NCBI GenBank assembly: GCA_937892655.1
Contig: CALBJC010000053.1
Coordinates: forward strand, 1 to 41,338
DNA: 41,338 nt
Source of the DNA: an uncultured Clostridia bacterium
Lineage (GTDB): Bacteria > Bacillota > Clostridia > Oscillospirales > Ruminococcaceae
Direction of reading: 5' to 3'
Shown: positions 33,565 through 41,290 of the stretch, in pieces
Layout of the letters: each line of letters starts with the position of its first letter
Numbering within the stretch: position 1 is the stretch's first letter
Notes under the pieces: model-generated
What the model was told of the DNA's origin: nothing
Databases searched by the model: none
The model's input: only the letters and a program-made list of their open reading frames with translations
Position numbers and translations under genes: made by a program

Positions 33565-34311
33565 TTATACGTATGAAAGTTCTTTTTGTTTCTTTGCCTT
33601 TTTAGGCTTGTAGATCTTTATTACTCTGACCTTGTTTTTAATACCCTTGTATGTGAGTATTCTTGTAACAACAGCACCGATTACAAATGCAATCATAACA
33701 GCTGTAAGACCTAGTGCATTAAGCTTTGTTTCTTCTGCAATCAAAACCTCTGCAGTAACGATAACTACACAGCCTATAATGTATGCGAAAAACCACCAGA
33801 TACCGCCGCCTTTTTTCGCACTGTCAGCAGCTGTTGAGCGCAATGCAGGAGTTGTTGCAATATAAAGGGATATATGCGCTAAAATGTAGATAACAAGAAG
33901 CGAAAACAGCTTGTATACTATTACATGGCCCTTACCGATATAAAGCATAAGCGAAATTTCAAGTGTTGCGCACAAAAGATGAGTTACATCAGTAATGAGC
34001 GACATCTGAAGTGGAACAGTCTGAGACTTTACAGGCATTGTAAGTAAAAGCGGGTAATTTGAGCTGTATATACCCACTAAGAATATCGGCATACCTATCA
34101 AAAGCATAGCTGTCATTACAGCAAGACCTGATGAAAATCCGCCTACAAATTCTGTATCATATTCAAAGCCGGCGTTGAATATAGCGGCAGCGGAAACAAG
34201 CGCAAAAACAAAAGCTATTGCCTCATATACGCCAAGCAAAGACAAAAGGCTTATCTTTTTTTCTCTTTTATATGTATAAGATACTTCCTGAGGCTTTTTA
34301 TTATTGCTCAT
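33565..34311 (-). CDS. ABC-2-type transporter permease-like membrane protein
   Basis: A 248-residue protein with about six membrane helices and a basic C-terminus (KIYKPKKAKKQKE). The N-terminus is cytosolic and charged. It is the last gene of the YtrA-type operon; its ATG lies inside the end of the 57-residue gene (11-nt overlap, different frame), which argues for coupled translation. The weakly conserved sequence fits the permease partners of GntR-linked ABC exporters rather than a catalytic enzyme. The substrate is unknown, and a role in antibiotic or cell-wall stress response is only an analogy to Bacillus ytr. Confidence 0.78.
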   Translation of the reverse strand: MSNNKKPQEVSYTYKREKKISLLSLLGVYEAIAFVFALVSAAAIFNAGFEYDTEFVGGFSSGLAVMTAMLLIGMPIFLVGIYSSNYPLLLTMPVKSQTVPLQMSLITDVTHLLCATLEISLMLYIGKGHVIVYKLFSLLVIYILAHISLYIATTPALRSTAADSAKKGGGIWWFFAYIIGCVVIVTAEVLIAEETKLNALGLTAVMIAFVIGAVVTRILTYKGIKNKVRVIKIYKPKKAKKQKELSYV

Positions 34312-34474
34312 TTATGATCACACCTCCAGCGGCTGCCTGCTTCTTCTCTTTTCTTACTTTTGCAAGCATAAATAATTTATGAGGTAAAAATGTCAGCAAA
34401 AGACCTAAGAGCACTATGAACAGTGTTACATATACTCCAGCGGTTCTGCCAAGATTTTTTATTAAACTAAGCAT
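34301..34474 (-). CDS. 57-residue single-pass membrane protein within the ABC operon
   Basis: Reading from ATG 34474, the frame encodes MLSLIKNLGRTAGVYVTLFI, a hydrophobic stretch to about residue 30, then LPHKLFMLAKVRKEKKQ and a short tail ending GGVIINEQ. One membrane helix (about 13-31) followed by a basic cytosolic tail is clear. AAGGGG lies 9 nt before the ATG. The stop (34301-34303) falls 8 nt inside the next permease gene, and the previous permease gene ends 23 bp upstream. It fills the only gap in the operon, so it is probably a small accessory subunit of the transporter. Confidence 0.72.
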   Translation of the reverse strand: MLSLIKNLGRTAGVYVTLFIVLLGLLLTFLPHKLFMLAKVRKEKKQAAAGGVIINEQ

Positions 34475-34497
34475 CTGTTATTTCCCCTTCTTTTTCT

Positions 34498-35283
34498 TTA
34501 AGCATCAATCCAGGCTGTTTTTACTACTTCTTTCTCTGTGTACAGCTTCTGAATCAGAATAATCGCTACTACTACAAGTACAATAAATATGATCGATGGA
34601 ATACCCGCAAAAGAAATAACAAACTTTATTGCGAAGAACTTATCCAAAAATCCTATTATTGTACCAAACCATACTACATAAAATCCAATACCCGCAACCA
34701 CTAAAATGGCACGAAGAGCTTCCTTGAACTTCTGGTTGAAAAATGCAAGGTACATCAAAAACATCATAAGGCCTAAGAAGAATGTAGTTGCTGCTACTGA
34801 GCCTTTTGCAATTTCAAATTCAGGGAATATCATACAGTAGATGTTTGAAACTATGATGATAGCCGCATCCAACATAAGAGGTACAAGATAATATCTGAAT
34901 GAGAGCTTTACCGCATCAATCTTCTTTACAGGCATCATAATGAGCGCATCTGCAACTGATGGACAGCCCTTTAAAGCACCTCTCTGCTTTGCTGAATCTT
35001 CTGTATTCATAGGCATAACCTGATTTACAGCAAACGGGAAAAGCGACATAAATGAGCCACAGCAGACAAACATAGCTACTAAATTACCGTCATCGCTTAT
35101 AAAATCCTTTGTATCAAGCGCACCGCCGAAAACAACGCAACCAAACATTACTGTGACAAAGAAAATATAAACAACAGTCAGCCAGAAAATGCTCTTACCT
35201 ACAAGCGCATTCTTGAGCTTTCTGAGCCTTTTTAAATCAGAGTATTTCGGGTTATATTTAACCTGCTCCTTTTTCTTACTCAT
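34498..35283 (-). CDS. ABC-2-type transporter permease-like membrane protein
   Basis: A 261-residue polytopic protein with about six helices after a basic N-terminus (MSKKKEQVKYNPKYSDLKRLRKLKN). I use ATG 35283, which follows GGAGGCG in the end of the ATPase gene and overlaps its stop by 8 nt; an in-frame ATG at 35304 is earlier but has no ribosome site. Helices contain few conserved charges. Together with the ATPase and the second permease it should form an ABC exporter of the GntR-controlled (YtrA-like) type. Confidence 0.85.
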   Translation of the reverse strand: MSKKKEQVKYNPKYSDLKRLRKLKNALVGKSIFWLTVVYIFFVTVMFGCVVFGGALDTKDFISDDGNLVAMFVCCGSFMSLFPFAVNQVMPMNTEDSAKQRGALKGCPSVADALIMMPVKKIDAVKLSFRYYLVPLMLDAAIIIVSNIYCMIFPEFEIAKGSVAATTFFLGLMMFLMYLAFFNQKFKEALRAILVVAGIGFYVVWFGTIIGFLDKFFAIKFVISFAGIPSIIFIVLVVVAIILIQKLYTEKEVVKTAWIDA

Positions 35284-36166
35284 TGTTTTCGCCTCCAAGC
35301 TCAACTATCTCTTCACGGTGACCCCAGATTGAGAATGTAAGCAGGTTTTCAATATTAGGAGTATGCATACCTACATCTTCAAACTTATCAAGGTCATCTC
35401 TCTTAACGAGCGCTTCAAATGTAGCAGTACCGCGACGGATACCAATACAGAGCTGCTCATTCTTTTCATTGAGCTTTGATAAAGAACCGTTTATTACTAC
35501 ATATTTTTCTTCAACCTGGTCAATAGCCATACTTTCAGTTACCTTACCATCGATAAGAACTGTAATGTAATCGGCAATCTTGTCAAGGTCGCCTGTGATG
35601 TGAGTTGAGAAAATAACTGAACGCTCGCCTTCAGATACGATTTCTCTCAGAATGTCGAGCACTTCAATTCTCGCTACAGGGTCAAGACCCGCTGTTGGTT
35701 CATCAAGAATAAGCAAATCAGGGTGGTGAGCAAGAGTCAAAGCGAGCATCGCCTTTGTTTTCATACCCTTTGAGTATTCTGAAAACTTCTTCTTAGGTGG
35801 CAGATTCCACATTCTTGCATACTTTTCAAAAAGCTCCTGATCCCAGTTCTTATAAATAGTAGCAAACGCTCTTGCATACTTTTTGATGTTAGATGTTACA
35901 TACAGATAATCTTCATCGGATACATAGCCTATTCTCTCTTTAACGGCAATCTCATCCTTTGAGTTATCCATACCAAACACCTTAATTGAACCGCCAGTTT
36001 TATTCATAGCGTTGAGTATGAGCTTGATAATAGTAGTCTTACCGGCGCCGTTCTGACCTACAAGGCCCATTACAGCACCCTTTTCAAGATTAAATGAAAC
36101 GTTATCAAGTTTAAAATCAGAAAACTCTTTTGTTAAGTTTTCAACCTGTAAAGCATATTCGTTCAT
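35276..36166 (-). CDS. ABC transporter ATP-binding protein (YtrB-like)
   Basis: A 296-residue ATPase. Walker A is GQNGAGKTT (37-45), the ABC signature region is YSKGMK (131-136, in place of LSGGQ), Walker B is LLILDEP (151-157), and His189 in FSTHI is the switch histidine. The divergent signature YSKGM and the C-terminal 80 residues are usual for this drug/lantibiotic-efflux subfamily. It follows the GntR gene by 15 bp and overlaps the first permease gene, giving a compact operon. The substrate is unknown. Confidence 0.95.
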   Translation of the reverse strand: MNEYALQVENLTKEFSDFKLDNVSFNLEKGAVMGLVGQNGAGKTTIIKLILNAMNKTGGSIKVFGMDNSKDEIAVKERIGYVSDEDYLYVTSNIKKYARAFATIYKNWDQELFEKYARMWNLPPKKKFSEYSKGMKTKAMLALTLAHHPDLLILDEPTAGLDPVARIEVLDILREIVSEGERSVIFSTHITGDLDKIADYITVLIDGKVTESMAIDQVEEKYVVINGSLSKLNEKNEQLCIGIRRGTATFEALVKRDDLDKFEDVGMHTPNIENLLTFSIWGHREEIVELGGENNE

Positions 36167-36181
36167 TATATTCTCCTCCGT

Positions 36182-36559
36182 CTAAAAACACATTGAAAAA
36201 ATCTTCTCTATAATTTCTAACAACTTATTTTTTGAAATACCTATCTTTTTACTTTCTTCTGCTACCTTTTCAAATTCCTCGAGCGCCTCTTTTTCTCTGT
36301 TTGTCTGAAGCGCTTCGATGTTATCGAGCTTTACAAACGTGCCCTTGCCTGAGATCGTATAAACAAGTCCTTCATGTTCAAGGTCAATGTACGCACGCTT
36401 TGTAGTGATGGCACTGACATTCAGATCTTTTGCAAGCTGTCTTACCGACGGGAGCATTTCATGGTTTTTCAGCTCACCATCATAAATGGCTTTTCTGATG
36501 CCATCTTCAATCTGCTCATACATCGGTTTTTCGCTTGTATAGCTAATCGTGATGTTCAT
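36182..36559 (-). CDS. GntR-family regulator, YtrA subfamily
   Basis: A 125-residue repressor with a winged helix-turn-helix (residues about 10-75; LPSVRQLAKDLNVSAITTKRAY is the recognition region) and a short C-terminal helix pair (about 80-125) used for dimerization. This short C-terminal form defines the YtrA subfamily, which usually controls a neighbouring ABC transporter operon. An inverted repeat overlapping its own promoter (36604-36634) is the likely operator. The ATG follows AAAGGAG. Confidence 0.92.
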   Translation of the reverse strand: MNITISYTSEKPMYEQIEDGIRKAIYDGELKNHEMLPSVRQLAKDLNVSAITTKRAYIDLEHEGLVYTISGKGTFVKLDNIEALQTNREKEALEEFEKVAEESKKIGISKNKLLEIIEKIFSMCF

Positions 36560-36603
36560 TTTTGTTCTCCTTTCATTTGTGGTTATTTCAATTTAACATT
36601 CAG

Positions 36604-36634
36604 TATACTGTGTATATGTTGTATATACAGTATA
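36604..36634. promoter_or_regulatory. Probable operator of the YtrA-like repressor
   Basis: TATACTGTGTATA (36604-36616), TGTTG, TATATACAGTATA (36622-36634): 13-bp arms with one mismatch, covering the -10 box and the first transcribed bases of the operon. Binding here would block initiation. Confidence 0.75.
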
Positions 36635-36657
36635 TCACCCATATACACACTTGTCAA
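36629..36657 (-). promoter_or_regulatory. Promoter of the GntR-ABC operon
   Basis: Minus strand TTGACA (36657-36652), 17 bp, TATACT (36634-36629). Confidence 0.87.
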
Positions 36658-36688
36658 TACCTTTTTGAAAATTTTTTCAGAAAATGTA

Positions 36689-36731
36689 AAAAACGCGTAT
36701 TTAAGGGGTTTTAAACCTTAATTACGCGTTT
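36689..36731 (-). terminator. thiT terminator
   Basis: On the minus strand AAACGCGTAATTAAGG pairs with CCTTAAATACGCGTTT (one T-T mismatch), followed by a run of T. Confidence 0.8.
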
Positions 36732-36755
36732 AGCTTGATATACTATATGTATATT

Positions 36756-37547
36756 TTACTTTGTTTTATACTTTTTGATTATATTTGCTACTATCATACC
36801 GAGTATACCCACTCCTAAAATTACAAGCATCTGCACCCAGTTTGCATTATCCTTTATAAGAGTAATATCGTAGCCATCTTCAGACTGCATAGCCATAAAG
36901 AGCATAATTGAATCTACAACTACTGCGATACACAAAATCATAGCACCGATAACTGACATACCGCTGTTATCTGACCGCGCTCTTCTTCTGATAGGATTTT
37001 GTGTAAAGTCAAAGCACTTACCGGCAAAATATGCAGCGGCTACAGTTACTACCGCCTCAGGGAGCATATACGCTAAGTTGTAACCCAAAGAGAAGATAAG
37101 CCCCTGCGCATCAGGGATTGAAACGCCCGCCCATACTGTACAGCCTGAGATTACATGGCATACATATCTTATAATACAGCAAACCAAAGCGCCAAGTGCC
37201 AGAGCTGTGCCGTCACTTTTGATTTTACCTTTAAATATGCCGCCAAGCCCCAGGCAGGTAAATGCTAGTATGTAATCGAGCATTACAATAGCAACACCTG
37301 CAGCAAACGAGGTCGCATACGCTAAATTGTCAAGTCCCATTATGCACTGAAGCATAGCATGGGCAAGACCGGTTAAAAGACCCCATACAACATTATGTCT
37401 GTACGCTATTATAATAATAGGTAGCATTGAGCAGGCTGTTACACTGCCGCCGTATGGCATTTTAAAAATTGCCAGCAGGCTGAGAATAGTTGCAAGCGCT
37501 ATCATTACAGCGCTTTCGGTGAGTTTGAGCACGGATTGTTTTTTCAT
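36756..37547 (-). CDS. thiT: Energy-coupled thiamine transporter S-component
   Basis: A 263-residue membrane protein that binds thiamine for the ECF transporter, whose shared energizing module is encoded elsewhere. Family marks are FKMPYGGSVTACSMLPI, GLLTGLAHAMLQ and SLGYNLAYMLPEA. The S-component core ends at about residue 185; a 75-residue C-terminal part adds two helices (about 190-215, 235-258) and is not needed for the fold. A TPP riboswitch with an attenuator lies upstream, which confirms the substrate class. GGAG precedes the ATG. Confidence 0.94.
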   Translation of the reverse strand: MKKQSVLKLTESAVMIALATILSLLAIFKMPYGGSVTACSMLPIIIIAYRHNVVWGLLTGLAHAMLQCIMGLDNLAYATSFAAGVAIVMLDYILAFTCLGLGGIFKGKIKSDGTALALGALVCCIIRYVCHVISGCTVWAGVSIPDAQGLIFSLGYNLAYMLPEAVVTVAAAYFAGKCFDFTQNPIRRRARSDNSGMSVIGAMILCIAVVVDSIMLFMAMQSEDGYDITLIKDNANWVQMLVILGVGILGMIVANIIKKYKTK

Positions 37548-37581
37548 AGTTTTCTCCTTTTGTCAAAAATCTCTGACAAAC

Positions 37582-37612
37582 AAAAAAGCCGCAAGTATTT
37601 TTAACCTGCAGC
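37582..37612 (-). terminator. Riboswitch-controlled attenuator before thiT
   Basis: Minus strand GCTGCAGG pairs with CTTGCGGC (G-U allowed), followed by TTTTTT. It lies 60 nt downstream of the aptamer and is the probable expression platform. Confidence 0.78.
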
Positions 37613-37671
37613 ATCAATCACCACTATATGACCTCACACTACTCAAGAGCATCTGCTCTTACACTAAAAAG

Positions 37672-37762
37672 TGTTTCCTACGTCGGCATTATCCGAATCA
37701 GGTTATGGGTCGGAGTATTTTACTCCCTCTCAGCCTTTTCACAAGCTCCCCTGTATGCGACT
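37672..37762 (-). ncRNA. TPP riboswitch (THI element)
   Basis: On the minus strand the conserved parts are AGGGGAGCTTG, GGCTGAGAGGGAGT, GACCCATAACCTGATTCGGA and TAATGCCGACGTAGGAA, in the order of the TPP aptamer, with P1/P3 helices. It sits between a consensus promoter and the thiT attenuator. Binding of thiamine pyrophosphate should end transcription before thiT. Confidence 0.95.
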
Positions 37763-37779
37763 ATTCAGTTGTCTTAAAC

Positions 37780-37808
37780 AGTATACATCCGAAAGAATAA
37801 TTTGTCAA
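37780..37808 (-). promoter_or_regulatory. Promoter of the TPP riboswitch-thiT transcript
   Basis: Minus strand TTGACA (37808-37803), 17 bp, TATACT (37785-37780). Transcription would begin just before the aptamer. Confidence 0.85.
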
Positions 37809-37865
37809 GCAGGATTTATTTATTATTACTAAAAAGTAGTTTTAATATTTAGTAGAGTTTGCAGT

Positions 37866-37894
37866 TTGCATTATCTTAAAATATGTGTTACAAT
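37866..37894 (+). promoter_or_regulatory. Promoter of the barstar-like gene
   Basis: TTGCAT (37866-37871), 17 bp, TACAAT (37889-37894). Confidence 0.7.
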
Positions 37895-37932
37895 GATTTC
37901 ATAGAATGTAACGTCATGAAAGGAGAATGACT

Positions 37933-38205
37933 ATGCCTGAATATTTACTCGACGGTGAGAGAATGACCAATCAGAAAAAGCTTCACAAGTATATGCGCAA
38001 GGCTCTCGATTTACCCGTTTTTTACAAGGATGACCTCAATTCCCTTTACGAATGTCTGACAACGTATGTAAAAAAGGATACAAAGATTATCCTCATCAAC
38101 CGCGAATACATGCAAAGCTCTCTTGAGGCTTACGGCAAGACTCTTGTCGATGTTTTCAAGAAGGCTGACGCGAATAACGAAAAGCTCACATTCAAATGCG
38201 ACTAA
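37933..38205 (+). CDS. Barstar-family ribonuclease inhibitor
   Basis: A 90-residue protein with the barstar fold: LDGERMTNQKKLHKYMRKAL (strand 1 and helix 1), the inhibitory segment LPVFYKDDLNSLYECLT, and KADANNEKLTFKC at the C-terminal strand. Barstars bind and block a secreted barnase-type ribonuclease or other toxin, so they act as immunity proteins in the cytosol. No barnase, polymorphic toxin or secretion gene is in the window. I use ATG 37933, 7 nt after AAAGGAG; ATG 37927 is too close to it. The promoter and terminator make it monocistronic. Confidence 0.9.
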   Translation: MPEYLLDGERMTNQKKLHKYMRKALDLPVFYKDDLNSLYECLTTYVKKDTKIILINREYMQSSLEAYGKTLVDVFKKADANNEKLTFKCD

Positions 38206-38208
38206 AAC

Positions 38209-38239
38209 AAAACCGCTTACTTTTAAAGTAAGCGGTTTT
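38209..38239. terminator. Bidirectional terminator
   Basis: AAAACCGCTTAC, TTTTAAA loop, GTAAGCGGTTTT, followed by T-rich sequence. It ends the barstar gene and the convergent binding-protein gene. Confidence 0.9.
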
Positions 38240-38265
38240 ATTATTTTGGAAGTATATTACAAAGA

Positions 38266-39654
38266 TTAACCTAACATCTTTTCAAGCTCTGTGTTTACAT
38301 AAGCGATTTCAGTATCGATAACAGGACCATACTTTTCTCTTGTCTGCGCCCATGTGATCTGCTGTTCGCCTTCAAACTTACTGCATGATTCATAGATAGC
38401 AGGGATAACTGTTGAGTTGAGTATATCTGAAACGCCATAGCCCAAATCAGCTACCTGAGTAAACGCTGTAGGAGAATTTAAATCCATCTTAACCTGATAC
38501 ATTTCATCTGTCCAGTATGGGTTATCTACAAAGAACTTCTGCTTTGTTGTTTCGAGATAGTTTTCATCAGTTGCGGCAATTCTTTCGCAAGCGAGCCATG
38601 ATTTCATAGCTTCATTTGCTGTTGAACCCTTAACCCACATATATGTGAAGAGTGATGATGATGTGTAGTTCTTGTCAGAGTTAGGGTCCTGAGGCATTGG
38701 AACGATACCCCATTCACTGTCTTCTGAAGGGCCTGATGCACCAACGTGAGCCCATTCGCCCATTGCAAAGAACAGACAACCCTGCTGTTCGAGCGCTGCG
38801 TTTGCAGAACCGATCCATGTATCGTAGTAAAGACCGTTCTTTGTGATGTTGTAGATGTATTCAGCAGCTCTTTCAAGGTCAGCGTTGTGAAGGTTATTGA
38901 CAAACTTGTTACCTTCCATATTGATAGTTGTCTGACCTGTTGTCATCATAAAGTGAGGCTGCCACCAGCCATTTAAGCCGTGACGTGTTGGGTTATCAGG
39001 GTCATCGCCTTCCATATATTCTGTCATGATGTTGTAGAATGCATCCCAGTCCCACTCGCCGTTGAGATATAATTCATACGGGTCGTCAAGACCGTTTTCA
39101 TCAATAGCCTTCTTATTATATGTCATAATAACTGTCTGGCTGAATGAAATAGGAGCAAGGTAGTGTTCACCGTTTATCATATAGACGTCTGCCGCTTCTT
39201 TCATATCTGACCACAGCGGATCTGAAAAATCAACTACAGGGTCAATAGGCTGATATCTTTCCTGAACGATATGGCTAGGAAAAGCGATAGGCTCATAAGG
39301 GAAAATATCAGGTGCATTACCGCCGATAATTGATGCAGCAAGGTCTTCCATTCTTGTATCCCAGGTTGTCTGCATATACTCGATCTTACCGCCTGCAACA
39401 TCTTCAAAAAGCGCCAAAGCTACTGAACGGTCAGAGCCTGCTGCAGGGTTGATGTCATAATGCGCCATCCAGCGAAGAGTTTTTGTCGCGTCATCAGGGA
39501 TTTTGAGAGTATCCTCAATCGTCTGTTCAGCCTGCGGCATTGTAACAACGTCAGATTGTACCTCAACTGATGATTCATCCTTGCCACAAGCGCACAATGA
39601 AGCAGTCATTGTAGCGGCAAGCAAGAGCGCTAAAGTTCTTTTCATTTTCATCAT
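38266..39654 (-). CDS. ABC transporter sugar-binding lipoprotein (family 1)
   Basis: A 462-residue extracellular solute-binding lipoprotein. The signal has the lipobox LCAC (Cys at about 23), and the mature part has the MalE-like two-lobe pattern with WMAHYDINPAAGSDRSVA, YLAPISFSQTVIMTYNK, GEWDWDAFYNIMTEY and YTSSSLFTYMWVKG. It should bind an oligosaccharide for ABC import. ATG 39654 follows GAGAGG; a GTG at 39663 lies earlier in frame. The permease and ATPase partners are not next to it. A divergent AraC regulator starts 207 bp upstream. Confidence 0.92.
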   Translation of the reverse strand: MMKMKRTLALLLAATMTASLCACGKDESSVEVQSDVVTMPQAEQTIEDTLKIPDDATKTLRWMAHYDINPAAGSDRSVALALFEDVAGGKIEYMQTTWDTRMEDLAASIIGGNAPDIFPYEPIAFPSHIVQERYQPIDPVVDFSDPLWSDMKEAADVYMINGEHYLAPISFSQTVIMTYNKKAIDENGLDDPYELYLNGEWDWDAFYNIMTEYMEGDDPDNPTRHGLNGWWQPHFMMTTGQTTINMEGNKFVNNLHNADLERAAEYIYNITKNGLYYDTWIGSANAALEQQGCLFFAMGEWAHVGASGPSEDSEWGIVPMPQDPNSDKNYTSSSLFTYMWVKGSTANEAMKSWLACERIAATDENYLETTKQKFFVDNPYWTDEMYQVKMDLNSPTAFTQVADLGYGVSDILNSTVIPAIYESCSKFEGEQQITWAQTREKYGPVIDTEIAYVNTELEKMLG

Positions 39655-39706
39655 AAATAACACCTCTCATAAAAATTTAAGTCTGTTAAAAATCAAGGGT
39701 TGCATA

Positions 39707-39786
39707 TTTGTGCTTTATCTGTTATAATCATATTAGCACAAAACACAACATCAAACTATAATATTTCTGCCATTTATAAGCACAAA
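39707..39786. repeat. Three copies of an AGCACAAA element in the divergent region
   Basis: AGCACAAA occurs on the plus strand at 39735-39742 and 39779-39786 and inverted (TTTGTGCT) at 39707-39714. The two direct copies are 44 bp apart, about four helical turns. The context (WAAGCACAAA) is also similar, so these are candidate AraC-type binding sites between the sugar-binding gene and the regulator gene. Confidence 0.55.
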
Positions 39787-39861
39787 AGCGACAGCTATTT
39801 TGGTAACGATTACTTTTTGCACATTATTACAGTTCAAAAATACATCTGAGGAGGTTACAAA

Positions 39862-40755
39862 ATGGATTATATGATAAGCTATACCCTCGATACCTTTACT
39901 CCTGATAAGAGCTTTCCGTTTTTTATTCAGTACGGCGGTCACACAGAAGATCTCGATACACATACCCACGCAGATTTCACAGAGCTTGTAATTGTTCTTG
40001 ACGGAAGCGCCACCCACGTTGTCGATGACGAATCTTTTCCTGTAAACAGAGGAGATGTTTTTGTTATCAACAATTCAACCCGTCACGCTTACAGAACACC
40101 TAAGAATTTCAAGATATGCAATATTATGTATGCACCTGAGTTTTTCTTCAGCGCTGATCTTGATGTTACAAAATCAGCAGGCTACCATGCGCTTTTTGTA
40201 TTAGAGCCGTATATTACCAGAGAACACGGCTTTCGTTCAAGACTAAAGCTCACAAAAACCGATTTTGACAAAATAAGAGAAATGATAACTCTTATGATTG
40301 ATGAATATAAGAACCGTGCAGACGGCTGGCAGACGGTAGTATCAGCAACCTTTTTAACTCTTACTGCCACTCTTTCAAGGCGCTACAAGGTTACAACAGA
40401 AAGCTCAAGCGACAAGATTTTATCACTCGCAAACGCTGTTTCATACATCGAAAACAACTTTACTCAGGAAATTTCAATTTCAGAGCTTTGTGCGCTTACA
40501 AACTATTCAGAGCGTCACTTTATCAGAATTTTTTCAGATACATATCAGACAACACCGCTCAACTATATTATAATGCTAAGGCTCAATCAGGCGGCAAAGC
40601 AGCTGCGTACAACTAACAGATCAATAGCTGAAATAGCACTTCAATGCGGTTTTTCAGACTCAAACTATTTCAGCAGAGCCTTCAGAAAGAAGTTCAGGGT
40701 ATCCCCATCAGAATACCGAAAAGACCCTCTTTTAGATGTAAAAATGAGCATATAG
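39862..40755 (+). CDS. AraC-family transcriptional regulator
   Basis: A 297-residue regulator: N-terminal cupin barrel (about 1-150; THTHADFTELVIVLDGSATH and NNSTRHAYRTP) and C-terminal double helix-turn-helix (about 195-290; ISISELCALTNYSERHFIRIF and IALQCGFSDSNYFSRAFRKKF). GAGGAGG stands before the ATG. The divergent binding-protein gene is its likely target, in the way of raffinose- or arabinose-type systems, but the sugar cannot be named. Confidence 0.93.
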   Translation: MDYMISYTLDTFTPDKSFPFFIQYGGHTEDLDTHTHADFTELVIVLDGSATHVVDDESFPVNRGDVFVINNSTRHAYRTPKNFKICNIMYAPEFFFSADLDVTKSAGYHALFVLEPYITREHGFRSRLKLTKTDFDKIREMITLMIDEYKNRADGWQTVVSATFLTLTATLSRRYKVTTESSSDKILSLANAVSYIENNFTQEISISELCALTNYSERHFIRIFSDTYQTTPLNYIIMLRLNQAAKQLRTTNRSIAEIALQCGFSDSNYFSRAFRKKFRVSPSEYRKDPLLDVKMSI

Positions 40756-40809
40756 CGTCCAAAAACAGAAGGGTCAAATTCAACAAGAAAAAATATTTTC
40801 AAAAAAAGC

Positions 40810-40838
40810 TTGACACGAGCATTCCATTGTGATATAAT
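40810..40838 (+). promoter_or_regulatory. tRNA promoter
   Basis: TTGACA (40810-40815), 17 bp, TATAAT (40833-40838), perfect consensus, 35 bp before the tRNA. Confidence 0.88.
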
Positions 40839-40873
40839 AAATAAGCACTCAAAAATCGAGAGCAAAAATATAT

Positions 40874-40950
<77 letters not shown>

Positions 40951-40956
40951 CGTAAT

Positions 40957-40993
40957 TACGGCGTTTGACGGTTGTCAGATGCCGTATTTTTTT
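40957..40993 (+). terminator. tRNA terminator
   Basis: TACGGCGTTTGAC pairs with GTCAGATGCCGTA (two wobbles) over GGTT, followed by eight T. Confidence 0.85.
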
Positions 40994-41203
40994 ACGCACG
41001 ATATCGTAATATGCATAACCCAGAAAAAATTATACTCCCGATTACATCAAATGCAATTATATTCCATTTAGAATTACAACTCACTGCTGTCACTTGCTGT
41101 ATGCCATAATCACTAACATCAGCATTACGATCTTTGACAGAACCGATAAGCATCAATATCATGCAAAAAACTCAAATGATACGTGACTTCTGTCACTAAC
41201 CTG
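40994..41203. other. Gene-free sequence after the tRNA
   Basis: About 210 bp, AT-rich, without a convincing frame, repeat or tRNA fragment. I see nothing here to name. Confidence 0.5.
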
Positions 41204-41232
41204 TTGCATTCGTTCTGAAATTATGATATAAT
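41204..41232 (+). promoter_or_regulatory. Promoter of the terminal partial gene
   Basis: TTGCAT (41204-41209), 17 bp, TATAAT (41227-41232), 58 bp before the ATG at 41291. Confidence 0.72.
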
Positions 41233-41290
41233 GTTCTAAACTTGCAAATAATATTGCCAACTCTGCTGAAAACACCGTGGGGGTATTAAA

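Noticed and set aside
37519..37800. Open frame on the plus strand across the TPP riboswitch
   Set aside because: It runs antisense to a complete TPP aptamer and attenuator, without a ribosome site or family signature.
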